Source of the DNA: Proteobacteria bacterium UBA1844
Lineage (GTDB): Bacteria; Pseudomonadota; Gammaproteobacteria; Steroidobacterales; Woeseiaceae
Assembly: GCA_002338615.1 (NCBI GenBank)
Contig: DDIS01000207.1
Coordinates: 9,713 to 29,077, forward strand
Length of the DNA: 19,365 bases
Direction: 5' to 3'
The notes under the pieces are model-generated. The model made no database searches. It saw only the letters and a list, made by a program, of their open reading frames with translations, and had not been told where the DNA came from. Positions within the stretch are counted from its first letter, which is position 1. Each line of letters starts with the position of its first letter. Positions 1-6,570 of this stretch are shown piece by piece. A program made the position numbers and the translations under genes.

Positions 1-22
1 TATTAAGTTATGACCGGCACCA
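1..22. repeat. Half of a dispersed palindromic repeat, cut by the window edge
   Basis: These 22 bases are identical to positions 13380-13401, which form the right arm and part of the loop of a complete palindrome between two convergent genes. Here only the right arm is visible because the window begins inside the loop; the left arm would lie just outside. Like the other copy, it sits just downstream of the stop codon of a minus-strand gene (trmL). A dispersed REP-like or bidirectional-terminator element is inferred from the matching sequence and position. Confidence 0.6.
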
Positions 23-36
23 GCCTGGGCACCACC

Positions 37-501
37 CTAACTGCCTCCCGCAAATTTTTGCTGGCGCCAGGCCTCGAAAATAACCACGGCCGCTGCGTTG
101 GCAAGATTCAGACTGCGACTGCCGGCGCGCATGGGTAAGCGCAGGCGCCGGGTGGGAGGCTGTGCATTGAGAATATCCTGGGGCAAGCCTCGCGTTTCGG
201 GTCCGAACAGGAAGGCATCGCCCGGCGCGTAGTCCGGCACGTCGTACGCGGTTGGCCCGCGTGTGCTCAGTGCGAACACTCTCGGTTGCCCAAGGATCCC
301 GAGGCAGGTATCGAGCGACGCGTGCGTTGCTACTTCAGCGAATTCACGATAGTCGAGACCGGCGCGTTTCAAGCGCGCGTTGTCGAGTTCGAAACCCAAT
401 GGTTTGATGAGGTGCAATGCAGCGCCCGTGTTCGCGCACAGTCGAATAATGTTGCCGGTATTCGGCGGAATTTCCGGCTCGTAGAGAATGATCGAAAACA
501 T
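37..501 (-). CDS. trmL: tRNA (cytidine/uridine(34)-2'-O)-methyltransferase
   Basis: This is a SPOUT-class methyltransferase that uses S-adenosylmethionine to methylate the 2'-O of the wobble nucleotide 34 in tRNA-Leu isoacceptors, in the cytoplasm. The N-terminus carries the family signature EPEIPPNTGNIIRLCANTG, followed by LIKPLGF, and the C-terminal half has the knotted cofactor-site motifs FGPETRGLP and MRAGSRSLNLANA. The frame stays open upstream to an ATG at 558, but homologues begin directly with the MFSIILYEPEIP segment. I therefore chose the ATG at 501, giving 154 aa, close to the 157 aa of E. coli TrmL. It is divergent from the pyrD-like gene with 79 bp between starts. The family and start are well supported. 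Confidence 0.93.
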   Translation of the reverse strand: MFSIILYEPEIPPNTGNIIRLCANTGAALHLIKPLGFELDNARLKRAGLDYREFAEVATHASLDTCLGILGQPRVFALSTRGPTAYDVPDYAPGDAFLFGPETRGLPQDILNAQPPTRRLRLPMRAGSRSLNLANAAAVVIFEAWRQQKFAGGS

Positions 502-565
502 GCGCAAATGCGGTTGCCCAAGGTTCCTCAGTGTGGCCTGCATGGCGGGCGCCGACAAGTCCGGT

Positions 566-571
566 TAGAAT
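566..571 (+). promoter_or_regulatory. Candidate -10 box (TAGAAT) close to the pyrD start
   Basis: TAGAAT matches the sigma-70 -10 consensus at five of six bases and ends 9 nt before the ATG at 581. No convincing -35 hexamer lies at the right distance. There is no Shine-Dalgarno sequence before the ATG, so transcription from here would give a leader of only 2-3 nt. This is inference from sequence alone. Confidence 0.35.
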
Positions 572-580
572 CCCGCTCCA

Positions 581-1528
581 ATGAGCAACCAAGTGCGCCC
601 CCACGTTAATTCACTCGCGACCACATTTTGCGGTATGGACATGGCTTCGCCGATCGTGCTGCTCTCCGGCTGTGTCGGCTTCGGCGAGGAATACACGCGA
701 GTCGAGGGATATTCGAACGCAGATGTTGGTGCCGTTGTTCTAAAAGGCACGACGGGCGATGCGCGCCTTGGCAATCCGCCGCACCGTATTTATGAAACCC
801 CGATGGGTATGTTGAATGCGATTGGCTTGCAAAACCCAGGCGTCGACAAAGTCGTGGACGACATCCTACCCGGGCTCGATTTTTCCGAGACACGCTTTGT
901 CGCGAATGTGTCGGGTTCAACAATAGAGGAGTACGAGCGCGTAACGCGGCGCTTCGACGACTCGCCGATTGACGCGATCGAAATAAATATTTCCTGCCCG
1001 AACGTGAAAGAAGGCGGCGTTCAGTTCGGAAACGACCCGGACATGTCGGCTCGCGTGGTGGCTGCGTGCCGCAAGCAAACATCGAAGCCGATTATTACCA
1101 AGCTATCACCGAACCAGACTGATATTCGCCACAACGCACGCTTGTGTATCGAGGCGGGCACCGACGGTCTTGCCGTGATCAATACGCTCATGGGCATGGC
1201 CATCGACATTCACCAGCGCCGGCCTGTGCTCGGTAATCAGCAAGGCGGTTTATCGGGCCCGGCGATAAAACCGATCGCCTTGTTCAAGGTCCGGCAGGTG
1301 TACGAAGTCGCGCACGAGCACAACGTGCCGATTATTGGCCAGGGCGGGATCGCCAGTGCAGAAGATGCGCTCGAATTCCTGATCGCCGGCGCATCCGCTG
1401 TCGGCGTTGGTACGGCTTTGTTTTATGACCCGCTGGTGTGCAAAAAAATCAACTCCGGAATCGCCGCTTACCTTGAACAACATTCCTTCACGTCAGTGAA
1501 CGAACTCGTAGGTACCCTGCTTACCTGA
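581..1528 (+). CDS. pyrD: Dihydroorotate dehydrogenase, class 1B catalytic subunit
   Basis: The protein oxidises dihydroorotate to orotate, the fourth step of de novo pyrimidine synthesis, on an FMN-containing TIM barrel in the cytosol. It is 315 aa. Visible motifs are the Lys55 region (VVLKGTT), ETPMGMLNAIGLQNPG at 72-87, the catalytic-loop NISCPNVKEGG with the active-site base Cys139, Lys164 in ITKLSP, INTLMG near 190, and the phosphate-binding GQGGI and GVGTA loops. A Cys base (not Ser), together with the NVKxGG and LSGPAIKP segments, places it in class 1B, the NAD-linked type normally paired with the iron-sulfur flavoprotein PyrK. It is too short and lacks the 4Fe-4S domain of PreA. No pyrK is in this window. 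It begins at an ATG without a Shine-Dalgarno sequence, just after a TAGAAT box. Confidence 0.9.
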   Translation: MSNQVRPHVNSLATTFCGMDMASPIVLLSGCVGFGEEYTRVEGYSNADVGAVVLKGTTGDARLGNPPHRIYETPMGMLNAIGLQNPGVDKVVDDILPGLDFSETRFVANVSGSTIEEYERVTRRFDDSPIDAIEINISCPNVKEGGVQFGNDPDMSARVVAACRKQTSKPIITKLSPNQTDIRHNARLCIEAGTDGLAVINTLMGMAIDIHQRRPVLGNQQGGLSGPAIKPIALFKVRQVYEVAHEHNVPIIGQGGIASAEDALEFLIAGASAVGVGTALFYDPLVCKKINSGIAAYLEQHSFTSVNELVGTLLT

Positions 1529-1552
1529 AACAATACCAACCCGTTTACGCAT

Positions 1553-1665
1553 GCCCGTAGGAGCGCCGTCCCCGGCGCGATTGCGGCATCGGATCGCGGC
1601 AGGATGCCGCTCCTACGATCCGTGCGTTGCCTCGCCGCCCGTAGGAGCGCCGTCCCCGGCGCGAT
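1553..1665. repeat. Cluster of three REP elements (two direct, one inverted)
   Basis: A 29-base unit starting GCCCGTAGGAGCGCCG occurs identically at 1553-1581 and 1637-1665. Between them, at 1592-1617, lies an inverted relative that reads CGTAGGAGCGGCATCCTGCC on the minus strand. Each unit has the conserved GTAGGAGCG head followed by a 6-bp hairpin (gcgccg/cggcgc with a 4-nt loop, or gcggca/tgccgc with a 3-nt loop). This is the architecture of gammaproteobacterial REP/BIME sequences, typically mobilised by TnpA-REP (RAYT) transposases; no RAYT gene is present here. The cluster lies between two same-strand genes, where it could act as an mRNA stabiliser or attenuator. Confidence 0.8.
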
Positions 1666-1748
1666 CGGGTCAGTTAGGGACGGTGAGCTCGCATAGCGGG
1701 AACTGGTATGGGAGAGTTACTTAAACAGCTGGCTTGCAAGGCGCATCT

Positions 1749-2519
1749 ATGAAAACGAAACAGGACATCGTCAGTGATTGGCTCCCTCGCTATACGGACA
1801 CCAGTCTGGACGAATTCGGCCGCTATATTCTTCTCACCAACTTCTCCGCCTACGTGCAAATGTTTTCCGACAGTTTCGGGTGTGAGATTCGTGGTCTGGG
1901 CAGACCGATGCAAACAGCGACGGCGAATGACATTACGATCATAAACTTCGGCATGGGTAGTCCATTGGCTGCAACGGTAATGGACTTGTTGACGGCCGTT
2001 GATCCAAAGGCGGTGCTTCTGCTTGGCAAATGCGGTGGGCTAAAAAGGCGCATCAGTGTCGGTGAATTCATTCTGCCGATTGCGGCAATACGTGGTGAGG
2101 GCACCAGTGACGATTACATGCCGAGCGAAATCCCGGCCCTGCCATCTTTTCGCCTGCAGATGGCCGTCTCTCATAGCATTAAAAAGTTTCACCAGGACTA
2201 TTGGACAGGCACTGTCTACACGACCAATCGCCGCGTCTGGGAACACGATGAGGCTTTCAAGTCCTACCTTCGACAGGCACGTGCAGCAGCGATCGACATG
2301 GAAACCGCGACAATTTTTACGGTTGGCTTTACCAACAAGATCCCGCACGGCGCATTGTTGCTCGTTTCCGACCTGCCCATGCTTCCTGAAGGCGTGAAAA
2401 CCGCCGCGGGGGATGAATCAGTGTCGTCGAGCTTTTCCAGGCTGCATTTGGATATTGGCGTCGATGCCATCTCCGAACTGGCCGAATCCGGGGAATCCGT
2501 GAAACACCTTCGGTTCTAG
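1749..2519 (+). CDS. Short-form AMP nucleosidase-like protein (PNP/UDP phosphorylase superfamily)
   Basis: The 256-aa product resembles the compact AMP nucleosidase-like clade, expected to hydrolyse AMP to adenine and ribose 5-phosphate. It consists of the nucleoside-phosphorylase fold alone, without the N-terminal regulatory domain of E. coli Amn (about 480 aa). Visible motifs are FGMGSP (67-72), LLGKCGGL (91-98) for phosphate binding, AIDMETATIF (181-190), where the Met-Glu pair contacts ribose, and LLVSDLPM (204-211) with the likely catalytic Asp. The frame extends to a TTG at 1734, but the ATG at 1749 gives the normal N-terminus and has AAGG about 10 nt upstream. The gene stands alone after the REP cluster and is convergent with the next gene. 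Substrate assignment rests on family resemblance; another purine nucleotide or nucleoside is possible. Confidence 0.8.
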   Translation: MKTKQDIVSDWLPRYTDTSLDEFGRYILLTNFSAYVQMFSDSFGCEIRGLGRPMQTATANDITIINFGMGSPLAATVMDLLTAVDPKAVLLLGKCGGLKRRISVGEFILPIAAIRGEGTSDDYMPSEIPALPSFRLQMAVSHSIKKFHQDYWTGTVYTTNRRVWEHDEAFKSYLRQARAAAIDMETATIFTVGFTNKIPHGALLLVSDLPMLPEGVKTAAGDESVSSSFSRLHLDIGVDAISELAESGESVKHLRF

Positions 2520-2532
2520 GGGGCAATGCACG

Positions 2533-2548
2533 CAGGAACTCGTTCCTG
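2533..2548. terminator. Small inverted repeat between convergent genes
   Basis: CAGGAAC and GTTCCTG form a perfect 7-bp inverted repeat with a 2-nt centre in the 46-bp gap between two convergent stop codons. Its position fits a shared transcription end, but there is no T-tract on either side and a 2-nt loop is strained, so intrinsic termination is uncertain. Confidence 0.3.
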
Positions 2549-2565
2549 GCAGTACCTGGCGTCGT

Positions 2566-3333
2566 TCACCGCACGTATGAAGCGCCATTGATATCGATCG
2601 TCTGCCCTGTGGCATGCGTTGCGAGACCGGATGCCAGGAAGCAAATGGCATTGGCGACGTCTGATGCAGGTGCCATATCGCCATAGGGAATCTCGCTCAC
2701 CACACGTGCACGGGCTCCCGGGTCGCGCTCGAACTCCTCAAGGACCATATCGGTCAGGACAAATCCCGGTGCGACGGCATAGGTGTAAATGCCGGCTGAG
2801 CTGTAAGCACGAGCCAGGGTTTTTGTCAGCGATATTATGCCCCCCTTGGACGCAGCGTAGGACCAGTGGTCCGGTGAGTCGCCGCGGAACGCGGCGCGGC
2901 TCGCTACGTTAACGATCGCGCCGCCGGATTTTCTGTTGCGCCAGTGATTGATTGCCGCGCGGCACAAATCGGCGGTCGCCATCAGATTGACCTGCAGGGT
3001 ACGTTGCCAGACCTTGTGCCAATCTGCTTCAGGCCCGGCGCGGTTCTCGGCGCAATAGATGCCCGCGTTATTGACTACAACATCGATTCTGCTTTTCCAG
3101 GCGAGAGCATCATCCCAAAGCGCATTGGCCGCCGCCAGGACACTCAGATCGCATTTGACGGTGTGACAGTTTTCATCGCCCACCTCGTTTGCGACCCTCA
3201 TTGCCGCTTCTTTGTTCGAGCCATAGTGAATTACAACGGATCCGCCCGCCGCCGCGATCGCTTTTACAGTGGCAGCGCCAATGCCGCGCGAACCTCCGGT
3301 TACCAATGCCACCTTGCCCGTGAAATCGATCAT
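2566..3333 (-). CDS. Short-chain dehydrogenase/reductase, FabG-like classical SDR
   Basis: This 255-aa protein is a classical SDR, an NAD(P)H-dependent oxidoreductase with a Rossmann fold. The cofactor loop TGGSRGIG is at 12-19, CDLS at 61-64 marks the adenine pocket, and NNAG is at 88-91. The catalytic tetrad is complete: Asn116, Ser145, Tyr159 and Lys163 (in YAASK), followed by VAPGFVLTDM. The C-terminal segment TGQTIDINGA is typical of 3-oxoacyl-ACP reductase-like members. The substrate cannot be read from sequence. No acyl carrier protein or other fatty-acid genes are nearby, so a housekeeping FabG role is unlikely and a side reduction of a keto or hydroxy substrate is as likely. The ATG at 3333 has a weak AGGA-like sequence upstream. 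The gene is convergent with the nucleosidase and runs in the same direction as ntrC, 112 bp away. Confidence 0.88.
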   Translation of the reverse strand: MIDFTGKVALVTGGSRGIGAATVKAIAAAGGSVVIHYGSNKEAAMRVANEVGDENCHTVKCDLSVLAAANALWDDALAWKSRIDVVVNNAGIYCAENRAGPEADWHKVWQRTLQVNLMATADLCRAAINHWRNRKSGGAIVNVASRAAFRGDSPDHWSYAASKGGIISLTKTLARAYSSAGIYTYAVAPGFVLTDMVLEEFERDPGARARVVSEIPYGDMAPASDVANAICFLASGLATHATGQTIDINGASYVR

Positions 3334-3381
3334 GTCTGCTTCGTGTCCTGTCGGCTGAAATTGATACGCGGTCGAGCGTCA

Positions 3382-3410
3382 GCTATAAACGAATGCGAGA
3401 GCTGGTACAA
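3382..3410 (-). promoter_or_regulatory. Candidate sigma-70 promoter for the SDR gene
   Basis: On the minus strand TTGTAC (3410-3405) and TATAGC (3387-3382) are separated by exactly 17 bp, about 50 nt upstream of the SDR start codon. The -10 box matches four of six consensus bases and the -35 box only three, so this is a modest candidate. Confidence 0.3.
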
Positions 3411-3419
3411 GTAATGAAC

Positions 3420-3438
3420 GCCGCTATGCCCTTGCGGC
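3420..3438 (-). terminator. Weak hairpin after ntrC
   Basis: GCCGC and GCGGC pair as a 5-bp stem with a 9-nt loop, seven bases downstream of the ntrC stop codon. There is no run of T after it on the minus strand, so it is at best a weak end signal for the glnA-ntrBC transcript. Confidence 0.25.
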
Positions 3439-3445
3439 AGGTCGC

Positions 3446-4849
3446 CTAATCCAGATGCAAAGCCTTCATCTTTCGCGCCAGCGTATTCCTGCCCCAGCCA
3501 AGCAACTTCGCTGCGTCCTGGCGATGGCCGTTGCTCTTCGCGAGTGCCACCCGGATCAACGTCTTTTCGAACTCCGGCAGCGCCGCCTCGAGGAGCGGGG
3601 CGTCGCCTTTGCCGAGTTTCGTTTCGGCCCACGCAGCCAGGCTGCGGGTCCAGTCCTGAGTCGCCTGGCGACTTTTGCCGGCGCCACCCAGGTCCGCGGG
3701 AATGTCCTCGCTCGTGACCACGTTGCCCGGCGCTGTTACGGTCAGTCGTCGCGCCGCATTCACTACCTGCCGGACATTGCCGGGCCAGTCGTAGCTACGC
3801 AGTAACTCCATTGCATCGCCGTCGATCGACTTGGCGCGCGTCTTCATCTCGTCCGCAGCTGCCTGGAAGTAGTGCCTGAGCAGCAACGGGATATCCTCGC
3901 GTCGCTGGCGAAGTGGCGGCGTGTTGATGCGCATGACATTCAGCCGATGATAAAGATCCTCACGAAAACGTGACTCCTTGACGGCGCGTGCAAGGTCCTG
4001 GTTGGTAGCAGCTATCACGCGCACATCGACTTTTATCGAGGTCTGTCCGCCCACGCGGTAAAACTCATTTTCGGCCAGCACGCGCAGCAACCGGGTTTGC
4101 AGGGCGGGCGACATGTCGCCGATCTCGTCGAGAAACAGGGTACCGCCATCAGCCTGTTCGAAGCGGCCGATGCGTCGCGCCTCGGCGCCGGTGAATGCAC
4201 CTTTTTCATGGCCAAATAGTTCCGATTCCAGCAATTCGGCGGCGATGGCCGAGGTGTTCAACGCGATGAACTGACGCTGCGCACGCGGACTGTGTTCGTG
4301 GAGAGCTCGAGCAACCAGCTCCTTGCCGGTGCCCGACTCACCCGTAATCAGGACCGTCATGCTGGAGCCCGAGAGGCGACCGATTGAACGGAACACCTCC
4401 TGCATCGCCGGCGCCTGGCCGATAAGCGACGGAATACGGTCAGGGTCATTGTCGATTGTGGCGTGGCCATTACCGCTGTTTCTGCGTGCCGCTTTTCGTA
4501 CAAGCTCCACCGCTTCATCAACATCGAAAGGTTTCGGCAGGTATTCGAATGCGCCGCCCCGGTAGGCAGCAACCGCGTTGTCGAGATCCGAATGTGCGGT
4601 GATAACGATGACGGGCAAATCGGGGCGAGTGCTGCTCAGCCGATCCAGTAGAGCAATGCCGCTCATGCCCGGCATGCGTACGTCGGTGATGAGCACATCG
4701 GGTGTGTGGTGCTCCATGGCTTCGAGCAGATGCTCGGCGCGTTCGAAGCTGCGCGTTGTAATATTCGCCTGGCGCAGCGCTTTTTCGAGTACCCAGCGTA
4801 CCGACTGGTCATCGTCTACCACCCAGGCTTCGAGTTCCGTCTCGCTCAC
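3446..4849 (-). CDS. ntrC: Nitrogen regulation response regulator NR(I), sigma-54 activator
   Basis: NtrC (GlnG) is phosphorylated by NtrB under nitrogen limitation, binds enhancers and uses ATP to open sigma-54 promoters such as that of glnA. The 467-aa protein has all three domains. The receiver (about 1-125) has the acidic pocket Asp12-Asp14, phospho-acceptor Asp56 in LITDVRMPG, Thr84 and Lys106 (KPF). The AAA+ domain has Walker A GESGTGKE (170-177), the sigma-54 contact loop GAFTGA (217-222) and Walker B LFLDE (Asp241-Glu242). A Fis-type helix-turn-helix lies at about 430-467 ([20 protein letters not shown]). It starts at a GTG that overlaps the ntrB stop codon (GTGTGA on the coding strand, 4-nt overlap), which indicates translational coupling to the kinase. 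E. coli NtrC is 469 aa. Confidence 0.97.
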   Translation of the reverse strand: MSETELEAWVVDDDQSVRWVLEKALRQANITTRSFERAEHLLEAMEHHTPDVLITDVRMPGMSGIALLDRLSSTRPDLPVIVITAHSDLDNAVAAYRGGAFEYLPKPFDVDEAVELVRKAARRNSGNGHATIDNDPDRIPSLIGQAPAMQEVFRSIGRLSGSSMTVLITGESGTGKELVARALHEHSPRAQRQFIALNTSAIAAELLESELFGHEKGAFTGAEARRIGRFEQADGGTLFLDEIGDMSPALQTRLLRVLAENEFYRVGGQTSIKVDVRVIAATNQDLARAVKESRFREDLYHRLNVMRINTPPLRQRREDIPLLLRHYFQAAADEMKTRAKSIDGDAMELLRSYDWPGNVRQVVNAARRLTVTAPGNVVTSEDIPADLGGAGKSRQATQDWTRSLAAWAETKLGKGDAPLLEAALPEFEKTLIRVALAKSNGHRQDAAKLLGWGRNTLARKMKALHLD

Positions 4850-5910
4850 ACCGCTACGCCCTCTTGTTGGTCGAGTGGCAGCCGTACCAGGAATACCGTC
4901 CGCCCCGGCCGGCTTTCGAACTCGATCAGACCGCCGTGCCGGCTGATCAACTCCTGCGCGGCGGGCAAGCCAAGACCCGTGCCGTCGGGTCGCGTGGTCA
5001 CGAGGGGATAGAATACCGAGTCCTGTAACTCGCGCGGTATACCGGGACCGTCGTCCTCGATTTCGATGCTCGCGATCACGCGATGCCGAACGTCGCCGAT
5101 CGTAAAGTTCGTTGCAGCCCGCGTGCGCAGCGTGATGTTACCCTGGCCTTCCAGCGCGGCGGTCGCGTTTTGCACGAGGTTCAGTATTGCCTGTACGATC
5201 TGGTCACGGTCCAGCGAAATATCGGGCAGGCCTGCATCGTAATCGCGATGAATCGTTACCAGGCGCTGCTCACCCGCACTGACAAGCCGAACCACGTACT
5301 CGAGTAATTCATGTACGTTGACAGGCTCTTTGCGCGGCGGTCCACCCGGTCCGAGCAATGTGTCGACCAGGCCCGCGAGCCGGTCCGTTTCGCTGATAAT
5401 GACGTCGGTGTACTCGTGGAGCGATGGCTCGGGCAGTTGCCGTGCGAGCAGCTGTGCCGCGCCACGGATGCCACCGAGCGGGTTCTTGATCTCGTGTGCC
5501 AGTTGTCGAATCATTTGCCGGCCAGCGCCGTGTTGAATCAGCAATGCGTTGTCGCGCGTAATTTTTGCGCGGCGTGTAACGTCAATCATTTCAACCAGCA
5601 ACACGGCTCGCCCGGTCGAGATTGGAGACACCCGGCAGTCGATCGTGCGCACCTCACGATGCGCTTCCGTCGGCGCGAGAATAAGTTCATTCGCGTAATG
5701 TTCGCCCGTCTCGATAACGCGTGCCAGGATGTCACGCAGTTCGGGCTCGTCCCCAAGCAGTTGCAGGAGTGGCTCGCCGATGGCGCGACGCTGGCTGATG
5801 CCGAGAACATTTTCTGCGGCCGCGTTCAGGCTGCTAATGAGCAGCGAACGATCAAGGAGGACAACGGCGCAACTCAGGTTGTCGAGAACGTTGCGTGAAT
5901 CGCTTTCCAC
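4846..5910 (-). CDS. ntrB: Nitrogen regulation sensor kinase/phosphatase NR(II)
   Basis: NtrB (GlnL) is the soluble histidine kinase and phosphatase for NtrC, controlled by PII proteins. From the GTG at 5910 it is 354 aa, with an N-terminal PAS domain (about 8-110), the H-box QLAHEIKNPLGG with His139, the N-box with Asn248, the G1 box DDGPGIP (286-292) and the G2 box GTGLGL (310-315). The frame is open to an ATG at 6222, but that stretch overlaps the whole 3' half of the preceding gene and reads as low-complexity shadow sequence. No ATG, GTG or TTG occurs in frame between that gene's stop and 5910. The GTG start puts the phosphorylated histidine at 139, the same number as in E. coli NtrB (349 aa). 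The start lacks a clear Shine-Dalgarno sequence; an ATT one codon upstream is the only other nearby candidate. Confidence 0.95.
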   Translation of the reverse strand: MESDSRNVLDNLSCAVVLLDRSLLISSLNAAAENVLGISQRRAIGEPLLQLLGDEPELRDILARVIETGEHYANELILAPTEAHREVRTIDCRVSPISTGRAVLLVEMIDVTRRAKITRDNALLIQHGAGRQMIRQLAHEIKNPLGGIRGAAQLLARQLPEPSLHEYTDVIISETDRLAGLVDTLLGPGGPPRKEPVNVHELLEYVVRLVSAGEQRLVTIHRDYDAGLPDISLDRDQIVQAILNLVQNATAALEGQGNITLRTRAATNFTIGDVRHRVIASIEIEDDGPGIPRELQDSVFYPLVTTRPDGTGLGLPAAQELISRHGGLIEFESRPGRTVFLVRLPLDQQEGVAV

Positions 5911-5978
5911 AATTGCGCCGGGGTTCGACGGCGAACCGGGCGCTTTAGGCGATGCTGAGCGCGGCCCGCTAGCCGCGC

Positions 5979-6488
5979 TTACCGTTTCACGCTGTTCTGT
6001 TGCACGTAGAAGCGGCTTGGTTTGCTCTTGATCAGGGTCTTGCCCGTTTCGTCCAGCACTTCCGCCTGCAGGTTGTGCACGCCCCGGTAGACGTCTTGCA
6101 ACGTGAAGCTCATGCCGCTCACGTTCTTCGCCTTGCCGTCCAGGTACACGCGTACCTGGTGGCCGGGTTGCAGCGCCGGGGTGAGCGCCACTGAGACCTT
6201 CAGGACGCCCTCGATATTCCATAGTGTTTCTTCGGCCGCTGGCGCCGCGATTTCGATGCTTTCGTAGCGACTGGCTGGAGGTTTCGGTTTTTCCTGGGGC
6301 TGCACCGTATGGGTGTAACGGCGCACAGTCGTAGTGTTGGCGTCCGGCAGGCTGATCTCTTCCGCACCCGGTTCCGGCCGGTCTGAATAATGTACGACGC
6401 CCTCGCTATCGACCCAGCGATAGGCCACGGCGAATAGTGGCCCGGTAGCAAGCAATCCTGCGAGCAGGAAAAAGAGGCGTTTGTCCAT
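5979..6488 (-). CDS. Exported DUF4124 domain protein
   Basis: This 169-aa protein starts with a signal peptide (MDKRLFFLLAGLLATGPLFA, cleavage near residue 20-22), followed at once by a DUF4124 segment (AYRWVDSEGVVHYSDRPEPGA, about 22-42). A Pro/Lys-rich linker (about 63-72) leads to a C-terminal beta-rich region (about 92-160, VSVALTPALQPGHQVRVYLDG onward) that resembles an extracellular Ig-like or fibronectin-like fold; that last point is my impression only. The biochemical role of the family is unknown. A DUF4124 gene between glnA and ntrB recurs in many gammaproteobacteria, so co-transcription with ntrBC is expected, but a role in nitrogen control has not been shown. A TATGCT box ends 6 nt before the ATG. 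Confidence 0.85.
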   Translation of the reverse strand: MDKRLFFLLAGLLATGPLFAVAYRWVDSEGVVHYSDRPEPGAEEISLPDANTTTVRRYTHTVQPQEKPKPPASRYESIEIAAPAAEETLWNIEGVLKVSVALTPALQPGHQVRVYLDGKAKNVSGMSFTLQDVYRGVHNLQAEVLDETGKTLIKSKPSRFYVQQNSVKR

Positions 6489-6494
6489 TTCTCT

Positions 6495-6500
6495 AGCATA
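6495..6500 (-). promoter_or_regulatory. Candidate -10 box (TATGCT) of the DUF4124-ntrBC unit
   Basis: On the minus strand TATGCT (four of six consensus bases) is followed by AGAGAA and then the ATG at 6488, so the predicted transcript would start at or next to the start codon. No good -35 box was found. It could give ntrBC a basal promoter separate from glnA, as known for glnLG of enterics; here that is inference. Confidence 0.3.
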
Positions 6501-6524
6501 GCAATCGGGGCCCGGTTGAAGCCA

Positions 6525-6559
6525 GTGACCCGGGCGGCAAATAACGTCGCCCAGGTCAC
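6525..6559 (-). terminator. 12-bp hairpin between glnA and the ntrBC unit
   Basis: In the minus-strand transcript GUGACCUGGGCG pairs with CGCCCGGGUCAC over 12 bp, with a single G-U wobble and an 11-nt loop, starting 11 nt after the glnA stop codon. There is no U-tract, so it may be an attenuator, a Rho-associated end or an RNase-resistant 3' structure that keeps glnA message higher than ntrBC message. E. coli also has a partial terminator between glnA and glnL. Confidence 0.6.
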
Positions 6560-6570
6560 AGTTCTGAGAA

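Noticed and set aside
37..558. Longer TrmL starting at the ATG at 558
   Set aside because: The extra 19 residues do not resemble TrmL N-termini and would push the start almost into the pyrD promoter; the ATG at 501 fits the family.
581..1528. Assignment as PreA (dihydropyrimidine dehydrogenase subunit)
   Set aside because: PreA carries a C-terminal 4Fe-4S domain and is about 410 aa; this protein ends at 315 aa and has class 1B PyrD motifs.
1553..1665. CRISPR-like array
   Set aside because: Only two direct copies plus an inverted one, with hairpin cores and a GTAGGAGCG head; this is REP architecture and there are no cas genes.
5311..5898. Open plus-strand frame of 195 codons opposite ntrB
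   Set aside because: NtrB motifs are complete on the other strand, and the antisense product shows no family features.
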